Below are positions 44,668-53,911 of a DNA stretch of 64,000 nt, one piece after another. The notes below the pieces were generated by a model that worked only from the letters and a program-made list of their open reading frames with translations, was not told where the DNA came from and ran no database searches. Origin of the DNA: Clostridiales bacterium. GTDB lineage: Bacteria; Bacillota; Clostridia; Saccharofermentanales; Saccharofermentanaceae. Numbering within the stretch: position 1 is the first letter of the stretch; every line of letters begins with the position of its first letter. The DNA lies in NCBI GenBank assembly GCA_017551865.1, contig JAFZKB010000002.1, positions 183,430 through 247,429 on the forward strand, read 5' to 3'. The translations under genes and the position numbers were made by a program.

Positions 44668-47112
44668 ATGTACAGAAAAAAAGTAACGGTGTGGGTAAGT
44701 GCAATTCTTGCGGCATCGATCCTGTTTTCAAGCGGCTGCGGGAAGAAGAAAAAGGGAAGTGACGGATCGGATTCTGATTTGTCAGAACCTGCAACTCGTG
44801 TGACGATGGATCCGGATAATCCGAATAACAATGTCGACTATGCTGTAGATGTTGTAAAGCCGGAGGATCCTTTCTATGAAGTGGAGAGTAAGGAACTTAT
44901 TGTTCCCTCGAATCCTTCTATGAAAGTGGAGCAGGAGTATTCGGTCGGTTCGCCGGCCTGCGTCGGAAAATACATCGTGAAGGAGTTTTTCTATAAGTAT
45001 GAGTACCCGCCGGAGGTACAAGCGCAGGTCGATAAGATCAAGTTCCCGGATGAATACGATCAATTCGTAGAGATCGCCAACAAGTACTATGATCACGGCC
45101 TGGGCATCTTCGACGCGTCCGGAGAGTATCTCTTCTCTCTTAAGGTGGAGGATATGGATTCCTCTCCCGGTATGTTGTTTCAGACAGCAGATGGGAAACT
45201 CGGTATGACTGAGTCCATCATGAAGAGCGATGGTTTTTATTCAGACATCCTTATGTTTAATGACAAGGGCGAAAGAATCGGGAAAGAGCCTCTGAGTTTT
45301 TCAGGGAACCCGCTTTCTTCCTGGAATGGGAAATCGGTGATCCTTCCGGACGGGAATGTCCTTCTTTCGAATAGCGGTGTGGTGATCCTTGTGGATGGAA
45401 ACGGCAAGGAACTCTGGTGCCTGAATCCGAATGATTCGACCAGCATGAAGAATGGTACGGTCCGAAGTGCTTTTGTCATAGAGGGAAAGATCTATCTGTA
45501 CTATGTCAACGACTGGTCGGATCAGAAGACAAGGTCGATCCAGGAGATCGACGAGGCGACCGGAAATCCCAAAGGGGAGATGCTCGAGATCTCGTCCAAA
45601 GTGCCTGAAACCATATTCCAGGGGGAAGATGCCTGTTTCGCGGTCGGGGCAAACGGCATCGTCAAGGTCGATCTTCGAAACGGAGATATGGAAGCGGTCA
45701 TCAACTGGAATGAGACGGATATCAACTGGTTCAGACTGAAGACGGATACATGCCAGATGATCTCCGCTGATGAGGTCTGCTTCCTTACGTATGAGGATTC
45801 CAGGGATTCAAATGAAAACCATGCCTATGTGACTCATTTTAAGCGGGCGGCGAAGAATCCTCATGCGGGAAAAACACTTCTCCACTTAAGTGCCAACGGT
45901 CTTTACGACTCGACGTTGGTCGACCTTGTGGTCGATTACAACAAACGGCCGGACGGCAAGGCCCGTGTCATGACATACGATACAAGAGATGATGTAGATT
46001 CCGTCATGCCTGCCAATGCGGGGAATGCGGATATGGCCTATAAGATCTTCCTGAACATGAAGTCCGGGACAGGTCCGGACCTTCTGATGAACTTTTCGGA
46101 TTTCGGTGAGTTCGAGAATGAAAACGTGCTCTGCGATCTCAATACATATATCGACGGGGCGAGCGGAATCGACAGAAGCCTTTACTTCGATAACATATTC
46201 AGAGCCTTTGAAACAGACGGAAAACTCCTGCAGATGCCGATCCTTGTTCAAGGACTGGGTCTTCTCGGAAATTCGGATATCTGCGGGCAGACCAACGGCA
46301 TGACGTATTCCGATTTCCTTTCTCTGGTCAAAAAGATTCCGGACGGAACCACGATGTTCTTCGACAAGACGGCCGAGGAATTCATGGAGGAGATGCTCAG
46401 TAGTGATATTTCTTACTTCGTCGATTATGCCTCCTGCAAAGCGAATTTCGACTCCGCGGAGTTTAAGCAGCTCCTCGAGATCGCTAAGCTCTGCGCGATA
46501 CAGAGAGACCCCATAAGTCTTGGAGACAACGAGGCAGGCGATCCGGTACTGGATGGCCTGAGTTCCGGCGCCTGGGCTGCGGCATCGTATCTCCTCGACA
46601 GTGTAAGAGGAATGGGCAGATACAGAAATCTGAACAAGGGGAATATCACCTATATGGGATTCCCGTCCTCTTCCGGTTCGGGCTTCGGAGCGACGGCCAA
46701 TATGTCGATCGCGATCTCGTCTTTCTCAAAGCATAAGGAAGAAGCATGGGATTTCATAAGATATCTTCTGGAGAAGGATTCGCTTGTGAAACTGGGAGGA
46801 TCCTATGGGATCCCGGTGAATCGCGCCGCTCTGGATGAACGGACGAAAATCGTGGTGGCGGAACTTGAGGAAATGAATAGTAATACTCCGGATGATCCGC
46901 TTGCCGGACCCAAAGAAACGATCGAGGATGCGGATATCAAAAAGTTCATCGATCAAGTCGGACATATCGACAGAAAGATCGCGGCATATCCGGCGATCCT
47001 TTCCGTGGTAAAAGAAGAGGCGGCGGCATACTTTGCGGGACAAAAATCCGTGGATGATGTGGCCACGCTGATCCAGAACCGAGTGGAACTGATCTTGAAG
47101 GAAAGCCAGTAA
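44668..47112 (+). CDS. Lipoprotein: propeller-like N-half plus extracellular solute-binding domain
   Basis: The 814-residue lipoprotein (LFSSGCGKK, Cys24) is a tandem paralogue of the gene at 42151. The shared joint KNPHAGKTLLHLSANGLYD leads into the solute-binding half, with GTGPDLLMNFSDFGEF, KHKEEAWDFIRYLL and the last helix VVKEEAAAYFAGQKSVDDV. The N-half holds beta-strand repeats with short Gly/Asp turns. AAGGGGTGAAAA precedes ATG 44668. A TATAAT hexamer about 75 nt upstream, without a good -35, may be a weak promoter. Ligand unknown. Confidence 0.78.
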   Translation: MYRKKVTVWVSAILAASILFSSGCGKKKKGSDGSDSDLSEPATRVTMDPDNPNNNVDYAVDVVKPEDPFYEVESKELIVPSNPSMKVEQEYSVGSPACVGKYIVKEFFYKYEYPPEVQAQVDKIKFPDEYDQFVEIANKYYDHGLGIFDASGEYLFSLKVEDMDSSPGMLFQTADGKLGMTESIMKSDGFYSDILMFNDKGERIGKEPLSFSGNPLSSWNGKSVILPDGNVLLSNSGVVILVDGNGKELWCLNPNDSTSMKNGTVRSAFVIEGKIYLYYVNDWSDQKTRSIQEIDEATGNPKGEMLEISSKVPETIFQGEDACFAVGANGIVKVDLRNGDMEAVINWNETDINWFRLKTDTCQMISADEVCFLTYEDSRDSNENHAYVTHFKRAAKNPHAGKTLLHLSANGLYDSTLVDLVVDYNKRPDGKARVMTYDTRDDVDSVMPANAGNADMAYKIFLNMKSGTGPDLLMNFSDFGEFENENVLCDLNTYIDGASGIDRSLYFDNIFRAFETDGKLLQMPILVQGLGLLGNSDICGQTNGMTYSDFLSLVKKIPDGTTMFFDKTAEEFMEEMLSSDISYFVDYASCKANFDSAEFKQLLEIAKLCAIQRDPISLGDNEAGDPVLDGLSSGAWAAASYLLDSVRGMGRYRNLNKGNITYMGFPSSSGSGFGATANMSIAISSFSKHKEEAWDFIRYLLEKDSLVKLGGSYGIPVNRAALDERTKIVVAELEEMNSNTPDDPLAGPKETIEDADIKKFIDQVGHIDRKIAAYPAILSVVKEEAAAYFAGQKSVDDVATLIQNRVELILKESQ

Positions 47113-47194
47113 TCGATAGTTTTTTCTTTTCGCTCACATTCCTTTTCGATTATCGGCTTTCCTGCGCGTTTTCGTAGGCGTTTGGACGCCTTCA

Positions 47195-47203
47195 TGCTAT
47201 AAT
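47195..47203 (+). promoter_or_regulatory. Extended -10 promoter of the aromatic operon
   Basis: TGCTATAAT at 47195-47203, 31 nt before ATG 47235. No good -35 is seen. The rest of the 122 nt intergenic region has one small hairpin, AGGCGT/ACGCCT. Confidence 0.6.
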
Positions 47204-47234
47204 AGACCTACTGTAAAAAAGGAAGGTATTTCGC

Positions 47235-48329
47235 ATGGGTGAGGAAACAAAGACCACCGGATTTAAGAAAGTCGGAATCGTAGGTCTTGGCCTGATCGGC
47301 GGGTCGCTGGCGAAGGCGATCCATGGAAGAACAGATGTCGAGGAGATCGTCGCGATCGATACGGACATGAAGGCCGGAGAACTGGCCGCCAAGGAGTGCG
47401 TTATCGCAGACTTCAGCACAGACGATCTGAGTATCTTAAGCGGATGCGATCTCGTTATTCTCTGCGCGCCCATCGATGCCATCAAGAAGATGCAGCCGGA
47501 GCTTAAAAAACTCGATATCGGTCTGATCACCGATGTCGGTTCGGTAAAAGGTCCGGTCATGGAAGCGATCACTCTCCCGAATTTTGTCGGCGGCCACCCG
47601 ATGGCCGGATCCGAGCGCCACGGCTATGCCTGCGGAAGCGGTTCCCTTTTCGAGAATGCACTGTATGTGATCTGTGTGCCGGAGTCCTCGGAAGTCTCTG
47701 CGAAGAAACTCGATCAGTTCGAACAGCTGATCCGCGCGATCGGTGCGATCCCGATGCGCATGACCGCGGAAGAACACGATAAGAGAGTGGCGGCAGTCTC
47801 GCATCTTCCGCATATCGTCGCCAGCAGTCTTTCGCTGCTTCTGGCCAATCTCGACGACGGCGCGATCTCCCGTATGGCGGCCGGCGGTTTTAGAGATATC
47901 ACGCGTATCGCCTCCTCGGATCCGAAGCTCTGGGCGGGGATCACGGAGAATTCGAGAAAGGCACTTCTGCCGGTCCTCGAAGAATATATCGAACTTCTTT
48001 CAAAGTGGAGAGACTCCCTTCAGGAGAACGACAAAGCCGCTCTGGAGAAGCTTTTCATGCAGGGAGCATGCTACAGAGATCACCTCGATACGAACCTTAG
48101 AGGTGCGCTGGAAGCTTCTTCCATGCTGACCGTCTATGTCGACGATAAGCCGGGTGAGCTGGCCCGTATCACGGCCATCCTCGGAAAAGGAAATATCAAC
48201 ATCCGAAACATCAATATCCGCAACTTCAGGACTTACGACGGAGGTCAGGTGAGCCTCCTGCTCGGTACGGCGAAGGAAGCGGTCGAGGCCTATGCGCTTC
48301 TTAAGGAGGCCGGCTATGAGTGCGATTAA
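47235..48329 (+). CDS. tyrA: Prephenate dehydrogenase with ACT domain
   Basis: This enzyme oxidatively decarboxylates prephenate to 4-hydroxyphenylpyruvate for tyrosine. The 364-residue protein has the NAD-binding VGIVGLGLIGGSLAKAI, DVGSVKGPV, GGHPMAGSERHGY with the catalytic His, and VSHLPHIVA. The last 75 residues form an ACT domain (LTVYVDDKPGELARITAIL), the usual site of tyrosine feedback inhibition. The following gene starts inside its last 14 nt. Confidence 0.95.
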   Translation: MGEETKTTGFKKVGIVGLGLIGGSLAKAIHGRTDVEEIVAIDTDMKAGELAAKECVIADFSTDDLSILSGCDLVILCAPIDAIKKMQPELKKLDIGLITDVGSVKGPVMEAITLPNFVGGHPMAGSERHGYACGSGSLFENALYVICVPESSEVSAKKLDQFEQLIRAIGAIPMRMTAEEHDKRVAAVSHLPHIVASSLSLLLANLDDGAISRMAAGGFRDITRIASSDPKLWAGITENSRKALLPVLEEYIELLSKWRDSLQENDKAALEKLFMQGACYRDHLDTNLRGALEASSMLTVYVDDKPGELARITAILGKGNINIRNINIRNFRTYDGGQVSLLLGTAKEAVEAYALLKEAGYECD

Positions 48330-49650
48330 AGCAGGTCTCATCGGATCTCCTCTGGGGCATTCGATGTCGCCTTATATCCATGAACGCATCATGGAGGCAT
48401 CCGGCATCTCCGGAACTTATGAACTTTACGAGATCTCTCCGGAGGAGCTCCCGAAATATGCCCCGATCCTCATGAAGGAACTGACGGGCTTTAATGTCAC
48501 GATCCCGCATAAGGTCAGTATCCTCCCGTTCCTCGATGAGACTGCACCGATGGTAAAAGAATACGGCGCCGCCAATACTGTCTGCGGCAAAATTGGATAT
48601 AACACCGACGTGGACGGATTTTTGTCCTGCAATATCCCGATGAACGGGAAGAAAGTCCTTCTTCTCGGCGCGGGGGGAGTGGCCCGCATGATGGCCATCG
48701 AAGCCTTAAAGGCCGGAGCGGACCTTCAGATCTGGGCCAGGTCTTCAGAAAAAGCACAGGCGCTCGTAAACGAGTGCAAGAGCAAGGGATACGACAAAGT
48801 CGCCGTGGCCGCGGAAGCTCCGGAGGACGGATCTTTTGACACGGTATTAAACGGAACGCCCTGCGGCATGTGGCCGAATGTGCACGATACCGCACCGCAC
48901 CTTTCGGCATTAAAGAAAGACGGCACGTTCTTCGATACGATCTATAACCCGTGCCCGACCAAATCCTGCATGCAGGTCAGAGCAAACGGCGGCACCGCGG
49001 TATCGGGCTTAAAGATGCTCCTGCACCAGGCGATCGCTGCGGAAAAGATCTGGGCGCCGGACGCGCATTTTGACGACGGAAGGCTTTCCGAGATCCTGCC
49101 GGATGTAAGGAAGAAGCTTTGGGAAAAGAACCCGATCAAGGTCGTGTTTACCGGCTTTATGGGCGCGGGCAAGACCAGCATCGGAAGAAAACTTTCGGAA
49201 GAACTGAAGATCCCGTTTATCGACCTCGACGAAAGGATCGAAAGAATCGCGGGATGCCCGATCCGGGAGATCTTCGAAAAAGACGGCGAAGAGACATTCC
49301 GGAGGATGGAACATGACGTGCTGAAGGTCGTGCTGGAAAACTCCGGATCCGAGGTCATCTCCTTAGGCGGAGGCGTCCTGACGAATGAAGAAAACAGAAA
49401 ACTTATCTCCGAGAGCAAGGCGCTGGTGATCTATCTTCAAGCCGACGCCGACACGATCTGGGAGAGAGTGAAGGACGATACCGCAAGGCCGCTCCTTCAG
49501 GCGGCAGATAAGGATACCGCGTACCGGAATATGTGCGAGCGCTTAAAGTCCAGAGAAGAGTCGTATCTTGCCGGATCGGACGTGGTCGTTTCCGCGGTGG
49601 GCGATAAAGAAGTCGTGTTCGACAGGGTGAAGAAACTCCTCCTGCCGTGA
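48316..49650 (+). CDS. aroE-aroK: Bifunctional shikimate dehydrogenase-shikimate kinase
   Basis: The 444-residue protein fuses two pathway enzymes. Residues 1 to about 265 are AroE (SPLGHSMSPYIHE, NVTIPHKVS with the catalytic Lys, YNTDVDGF, GAGGVARMMAIEAL). Residues about 276-444 are AroK, with Walker A GAGKT at 283-287, DLDERIE, the shikimate-binding Arg in TFRRME, GGGVL and LID ARPLL. ATG 48316 is 6 nt after AAGGAGG and lies 14 nt inside tyrA. Joining the two steps gives consecutive conversion of dehydroshikimate to shikimate 3-phosphate. Unlike the kinase-like protein at 35647, all kinase residues are kept. Confidence 0.95.
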   Translation: MSAIKAGLIGSPLGHSMSPYIHERIMEASGISGTYELYEISPEELPKYAPILMKELTGFNVTIPHKVSILPFLDETAPMVKEYGAANTVCGKIGYNTDVDGFLSCNIPMNGKKVLLLGAGGVARMMAIEALKAGADLQIWARSSEKAQALVNECKSKGYDKVAVAAEAPEDGSFDTVLNGTPCGMWPNVHDTAPHLSALKKDGTFFDTIYNPCPTKSCMQVRANGGTAVSGLKMLLHQAIAAEKIWAPDAHFDDGRLSEILPDVRKKLWEKNPIKVVFTGFMGAGKTSIGRKLSEELKIPFIDLDERIERIAGCPIREIFEKDGEETFRRMEHDVLKVVLENSGSEVISLGGGVLTNEENRKLISESKALVIYLQADADTIWERVKDDTARPLLQAADKDTAYRNMCERLKSREESYLAGSDVVVSAVGDKEVVFDRVKKLLLP

Positions 49651-49751
49651 TACAATAGAAGAAGCCGGCCGGGAATCGTGGCCGGACATACGGACCCGCA
49701 TTTTTGGGCGGGCTCGTGAAATATAAAGTTCAACGAAGAGAGGTAACAAAT

Positions 49752-50792
49752 ATGCCGGAAATTATGGCCAATACCAATCATGGAAAATATCCGATCCTCA
49801 TCCGTACGGGCGCGCTGTCCCAGCTGGGAGATGTCGCGGGAAAGACAGTAAGAAGCAGAAAGGCGTTCATCGTCACAGACGATATCGTGGAGGGTCTGTA
49901 TTTCGCAGCAGCGAAAAAGTCCCTTACGGCTTCCGGTTTCGAGGTCGCTTCCTATGTGATCCCGAATGGGGAATCCAGCAAGTGTCAGACGAAGCTCTTT
50001 GAGATCTATGGTGCGATGCATGATTTCGGCATGTCGAGATCTGACCTGGTCATCGCACTCGGCGGCGGAGTCGTCGGCGATCTTGCCGGATTTGCGGCAG
50101 CTACCTATATGCGCGGCTGTAATCTCATCCAGGTGCCGACCACGCTTCTGGCGCAGGTCGACTCCAGTATCGGAGGAAAGACCGGCATCGATATGCCGTT
50201 CGGCAAGAACCTGGTCGGTGCTTTCTACCAGCCGAAAGCCGTCGTCATCGATCCGGGCCTTCTGAAGTCCCTCTCGAGAACGAGAATGGCGGAGGGTATG
50301 GCCGAGGTCATCAAGTACGGATGCATCCGCGACGCGATGCTTTTCGAGGCGATCGAAAAGGGCCAGGCGGACATGGAGTGGATGATCGAGCGCTGCGTGA
50401 AGATCAAGACCACCGTCGTACAGAACGATGAATACGATACCGGAGAGAGAATGCTCCTCAATTTCGGACACACCTGGGGTCACGCGATCGAGAAGGTATC
50501 CGGCTACACCAGATATACGCACGGCGAGGCGGTTGCGATCGGTATGGTCAAGGCCTGCGAGCTCGGCGTAAAACTCGGCGAAACACCGGAGGGCATCAAG
50601 GAGCGTATCATCGCTGTCCTCGAGAAGTGGCACCTGCCGACTTCGACGGATCTTCCGGTAGAGGAACTCTATCAGACGATGCTTTCAGATAAGAAGAAAC
50701 TCAACGGCAAGATCTACTATGTCATGATCAATGCGATCGGCGACAGCAAGACCCGGCCGCTTTCAGAGCAGGAACTTCACGACCTTCTCTGA
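49752..50792 (+). CDS. aroB: 3-dehydroquinate synthase
   Basis: The 346-residue enzyme makes 3-dehydroquinate from DAHP. It shows the NAD site ALGGGVVGDLAGFAA, PTTLLAQVDSSIGGKTG, and the zinc ligands in EVIKYG and NFGHTWGHAIE. ATG 49752 follows GAGAGGTAACAAAT; the frame open from 49704 has no ribosome site. The 101 nt before it hold two GC-rich hairpins (CCGGCC/GGCCGG and CCCGC/GGCGGG) that may balance expression along the operon. Confidence 0.95.
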   Translation: MPEIMANTNHGKYPILIRTGALSQLGDVAGKTVRSRKAFIVTDDIVEGLYFAAAKKSLTASGFEVASYVIPNGESSKCQTKLFEIYGAMHDFGMSRSDLVIALGGGVVGDLAGFAAATYMRGCNLIQVPTTLLAQVDSSIGGKTGIDMPFGKNLVGAFYQPKAVVIDPGLLKSLSRTRMAEGMAEVIKYGCIRDAMLFEAIEKGQADMEWMIERCVKIKTTVVQNDEYDTGERMLLNFGHTWGHAIEKVSGYTRYTHGEAVAIGMVKACELGVKLGETPEGIKERIIAVLEKWHLPTSTDLPVEELYQTMLSDKKKLNGKIYYVMINAIGDSKTRPLSEQELHDLL

Positions 50793-50808
50793 GAAAAAAG
50801 GAGATACA

Positions 50809-52104
50809 TTGGAAAAAGAACTTGAAAAGATTCATCTTTCGGCGCTTTACGCAACCGGAAAGCTTGGCGTTGTCCCGGGAAAATTGACGGGCGATGTCCT
50901 GGTTCCGCAATCGAAAAGTGCCGCTCACCGCGCGCTCATCATGGCCTTCCTTAGCGGAGATATCGCGAAAGCGAAGATCGATGAGAAGAATATCTCGGAC
51001 GATATCACGGCGACGAAAACGGCGCTCCTTCAGATCAAAGATGCCCTGAGAAACGGCACCGCGACCGAGGAATCCCCGCTTTCGATCGACTGCAAGGAAT
51101 CGGGCTCGACCCTTCGGTTCCTGATCCCGCTTCTGGCGGTTCTCGGCATTCCCAGCAGGCTTACCGGCTCCGGCCGCCTTCCGAAAAGACCCATCCGCGA
51201 ATATGAGGATGTCTTCTCGGGTTCAGGTGCCCGGATGCTCTACGAAGATATGACCGGTCTTTCACTGCCGCTTCTTATCAAGGGAAAAATGCGCGCCGGC
51301 GAGTATTCTCTTCCCGGAAATGTCAGTTCCCAGTACATCTCGGGACTCCTGATGGCGCTTTCTGCCGCTGATGGTCCTTCGCGCATTACGATCACGACGG
51401 AACTCGAATCCCGCCCGTACGTTGACATGACGCGTGAAGTCATGCGGGGTTTCGGCGTCGATGTAGTGGAAAAGAATAACGGCTACTATCTGAGCGGATG
51501 GGAAAAGCCCGCACGCTCGGAAGATTTTGAAGTCGAAGCGGACTACTCGCAGGCGGCTTTCTGGCTCGTGGCCAATTACTTAGGTTCATCCATCGTACTT
51601 AAAAACCTTCCGAAAAAGACCGCGCAGGGCGACCGCGCGATCGAGACGCTTCTTTCGGGCCTCATGCAGGCAGGAGCGGAAGGAAAAGACTTCGTAATGG
51701 ATGCCAGAGATGTCCCGGACCTCGTGCCGGTATTCTCTATTGCCGCTGCAGCGACGAACTGCAGGACGCGGATCGTACATGCCGAGAGGCTCCGCATCAA
51801 GGAGTCCGACCGTATCGCCTCGACATCGGCGATGCTGACGGCGCTCGGTGTAATAAATGAGATCACGGAAGACGGGCTTCTGATCGAGGGAAAAGGCGCA
51901 TCGGAGGATGGGAAATTCTTCAGCGGGGCCACCGTCGACAGCTGTAAGGACCACCGTCTGGTCATGGCGGCTTCTGTCGCCGCGACGGTCGCAAAAGATA
52001 CTGTATGGATCAAAGATCCGGGTGCGGTAGAGAAATCCTACCCGGCATTCTTTGAGGATTATATGGATTTGGGAGGATCGATCTATGGGATCAACGTGGG
52101 GTAA
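50809..52104 (+). CDS. aroA: 3-phosphoshikimate 1-carboxyvinyltransferase (EPSP synthase)
   Basis: EPSP synthase joins PEP to shikimate 3-phosphate. The 431-residue protein has PQSKSAAHRALIMA with the active-site Lys, SGSTLRFLIPLLA, SGRLPKRPI, GNVSSQYISGLLMAL and the C-terminal RIKESDRIA and DHRLVMAA. The start is TTG 50809, with AAAAGGAG 5 nt upstream; no ATG or GTG fits. aroC starts 20 nt before its end. Confidence 0.94.
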   Translation: MEKELEKIHLSALYATGKLGVVPGKLTGDVLVPQSKSAAHRALIMAFLSGDIAKAKIDEKNISDDITATKTALLQIKDALRNGTATEESPLSIDCKESGSTLRFLIPLLAVLGIPSRLTGSGRLPKRPIREYEDVFSGSGARMLYEDMTGLSLPLLIKGKMRAGEYSLPGNVSSQYISGLLMALSAADGPSRITITTELESRPYVDMTREVMRGFGVDVVEKNNGYYLSGWEKPARSEDFEVEADYSQAAFWLVANYLGSSIVLKNLPKKTAQGDRAIETLLSGLMQAGAEGKDFVMDARDVPDLVPVFSIAAAATNCRTRIVHAERLRIKESDRIASTSAMLTALGVINEITEDGLLIEGKGASEDGKFFSGATVDSCKDHRLVMAASVAATVAKDTVWIKDPGAVEKSYPAFFEDYMDLGGSIYGINVG

Positions 52105-53164
52105 CCGCATCAGGATAAGTGTATTTGGAGAGTCGCACGGACCGGCGATCGGCGTGGTCATTGACGGGCTTCCGGCAGGAGTCCCGATCGACGAATCCAG
52201 ACTCGTCAAGGAAATGCAGAGAAGAGCTCCGGGCGGATCCCAGGCAGGCTCTACGACGCGTTCGGAACCTGACCTTCCGACCGTTCTTTCCGGCGTCTAT
52301 AACGGGAAGACCACAGGCACCCCGCTGGCCATGGAGATATTGAACACGAATACCCATTCTTCGGACTACGACGGATTTACCGTCACGCCGAGACCGGGAC
52401 ATGCGGACTACACCGCACGTCTCCGCTATAAGCTGAATAACGACCCCAGAGGCGGCGGACACTTCTCCGGAAGACTGACCGCTCCGATCCTCTTTGCGGG
52501 CGCGATCGCTAAACAGGTCTTAAAGGCCAAGTGCGGCGCCGAAGTATACGGCCACATCATCCGTATCGGCAAGGTAGCGGCACCGAGCTGGGAAGAAGAA
52601 GAGATGCCGGTCATTCCGACGGAAGGATCTTTTCCACAGGAAAATGCTTCGCTCGCAGGAAGAATGACATCGGAGATCGAGGCGGCAAAGTTGGAGAATG
52701 ACTCTGTCGGTGGTATAGTAGAGGTGATGGCGACGGGATTTCCGGGCGGTATCGGATCGCCCATGTGGGATACCGTCGAGAGCAGCTTCGCCCAGCTCAT
52801 GTTCGGCGTGCCGGCAGTCAAAGGCGTTTCCTTCGGCAGCGGCTTCGAAGTGGCGGCAAGAAGAGGCTCCCAGAACAACGACCATCTGATGTTTAAAGAA
52901 GGCAAGCTCCGCATGACCACGAACCACGGCGGCGGATTTGAAGGCGGCATCAGCAACGGCATGCCGGTCCTGGCGCAGGTCGCATTTAAGCCGACTCCCT
53001 CCATCGGAATGGAGCAGGAGACGGTCGATCTTGAGGCCAAGGAGAATACGACGATACAGATCAAGGGGCGCCACGATGCGTGCATCGTACCGAGAGCGCT
53101 TCCTGTCGCGGAAGGATGCCTGGCACTGGCACTTCTGGACGCGTATATGGGAAAAGGAGAGTAA
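52085..53164 (+). CDS. aroC: Chorismate synthase
   Basis: Chorismate synthase removes phosphate from EPSP using reduced FMN. The 359-residue protein begins MGSTWGNRIRISVFGESHG, and has RRAPGG, RPGHADYT, DPRGGGHFSGRLTAP and the C-terminal GRHDACIVPRALPV, all standard. ATG 52085 follows GGGAGG and overlaps the end of aroA. aroQ follows after 3 nt. Confidence 0.96.
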   Translation: MGSTWGNRIRISVFGESHGPAIGVVIDGLPAGVPIDESRLVKEMQRRAPGGSQAGSTTRSEPDLPTVLSGVYNGKTTGTPLAMEILNTNTHSSDYDGFTVTPRPGHADYTARLRYKLNNDPRGGGHFSGRLTAPILFAGAIAKQVLKAKCGAEVYGHIIRIGKVAAPSWEEEEMPVIPTEGSFPQENASLAGRMTSEIEAAKLENDSVGGIVEVMATGFPGGIGSPMWDTVESSFAQLMFGVPAVKGVSFGSGFEVAARRGSQNNDHLMFKEGKLRMTTNHGGGFEGGISNGMPVLAQVAFKPTPSIGMEQETVDLEAKENTTIQIKGRHDACIVPRALPVAEGCLALALLDAYMGKGE

Positions 53165-53167
53165 TAC

Positions 53168-53905
53168 ATGAAGACGATCCTCATCATGAACGGACCGAAT
53201 CTCTCGATGTTGGGGAAGCGTGATCCGAAGCATTACGGATCCGGGACACTTGCCGATCTGGAGAATGCCTGCATCAACAAGGGCATCGAGCTGGGCGTGA
53301 AAGTCCAGTGTTTCCAGTCGGAATCCGAGTCGGCGATCATCAGGAAGCTTCACAATTCCATGGGTGTGATCGACGGTATCGTCTTAAACGCCGGCGCATA
53401 TACCCACTACAGCATCGCGATCCGTGATGCGATCGAGCTCATCAAGATCCCGGTCATCGAGGTCCATCTCTCCGATATCCATAACCGCGAGGATTTCCGG
53501 AACACTTCCGTTATCGAAGCCGTCTGCGCCGAGCAGGTCTGCGGTATGGGCGTGAAGGGATATCTTGTGGCGATGGAAAAGCTCGTCGAGAAGTATATTC
53601 CTTCCGATGATGGAAAAGATCCGTCCGACGATACGGATCCGCTCGCGGAGGAAAGAGCGGCCATCAACGAGATCAATAAAGAAATGATCGTTCTTTTCGA
53701 AAGAAGAATGAAGCATGTAGACCGGATCGCCAGTATCAAGGCGAAGTACGGGATGCCGACGCAGGTACCTTCCCGTGAAGCGGAGATCCTCGAGAAGGTC
53801 GGACAGTCAGTGGATAGTCAGTATAGTGAAGCGGCGAAGGCCTTTATGCAGGAGATCCTGCGCCTTTCCCGCGAGAGACAGCATGAAGTCAACAAAGGGA
53901 AGTGA
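53168..53905 (+). CDS. aroQ: Type II 3-dehydroquinate dehydratase fused to chorismate mutase
   Basis: The 245-residue protein starts as a type II dehydroquinase: MNGPNLSMLGKRDPKHYG with catalytic Arg and Tyr, ESESAIIRKLH, VLNAGAYTHYSIAIRDA and EVHLSDIHNREDFRN. After a short acidic linker (about residues 148-165) a helical AroQ-class chorismate mutase domain follows: ERAAINEINKEMIVLFERR, then IASIKAKYG and SREAEIL, with the Arg, Lys and Arg/Glu spacing of the family. So one polypeptide has activities on either side of chorismate. The gene ends the aromatic pathway run and the cellulase gene follows after 6 nt. Confidence 0.9.
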   Translation: MKTILIMNGPNLSMLGKRDPKHYGSGTLADLENACINKGIELGVKVQCFQSESESAIIRKLHNSMGVIDGIVLNAGAYTHYSIAIRDAIELIKIPVIEVHLSDIHNREDFRNTSVIEAVCAEQVCGMGVKGYLVAMEKLVEKYIPSDDGKDPSDDTDPLAEERAAINEINKEMIVLFERRMKHVDRIASIKAKYGMPTQVPSREAEILEKVGQSVDSQYSEAAKAFMQEILRLSRERQHEVNKGK

Positions 53906-53911
53906 AACTAA

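Noticed and set aside
49651..49751. T-box or transcription attenuator before aroB
   Set aside because: The two GC-rich hairpins lack a specifier loop, a T-box sequence and a T-run.
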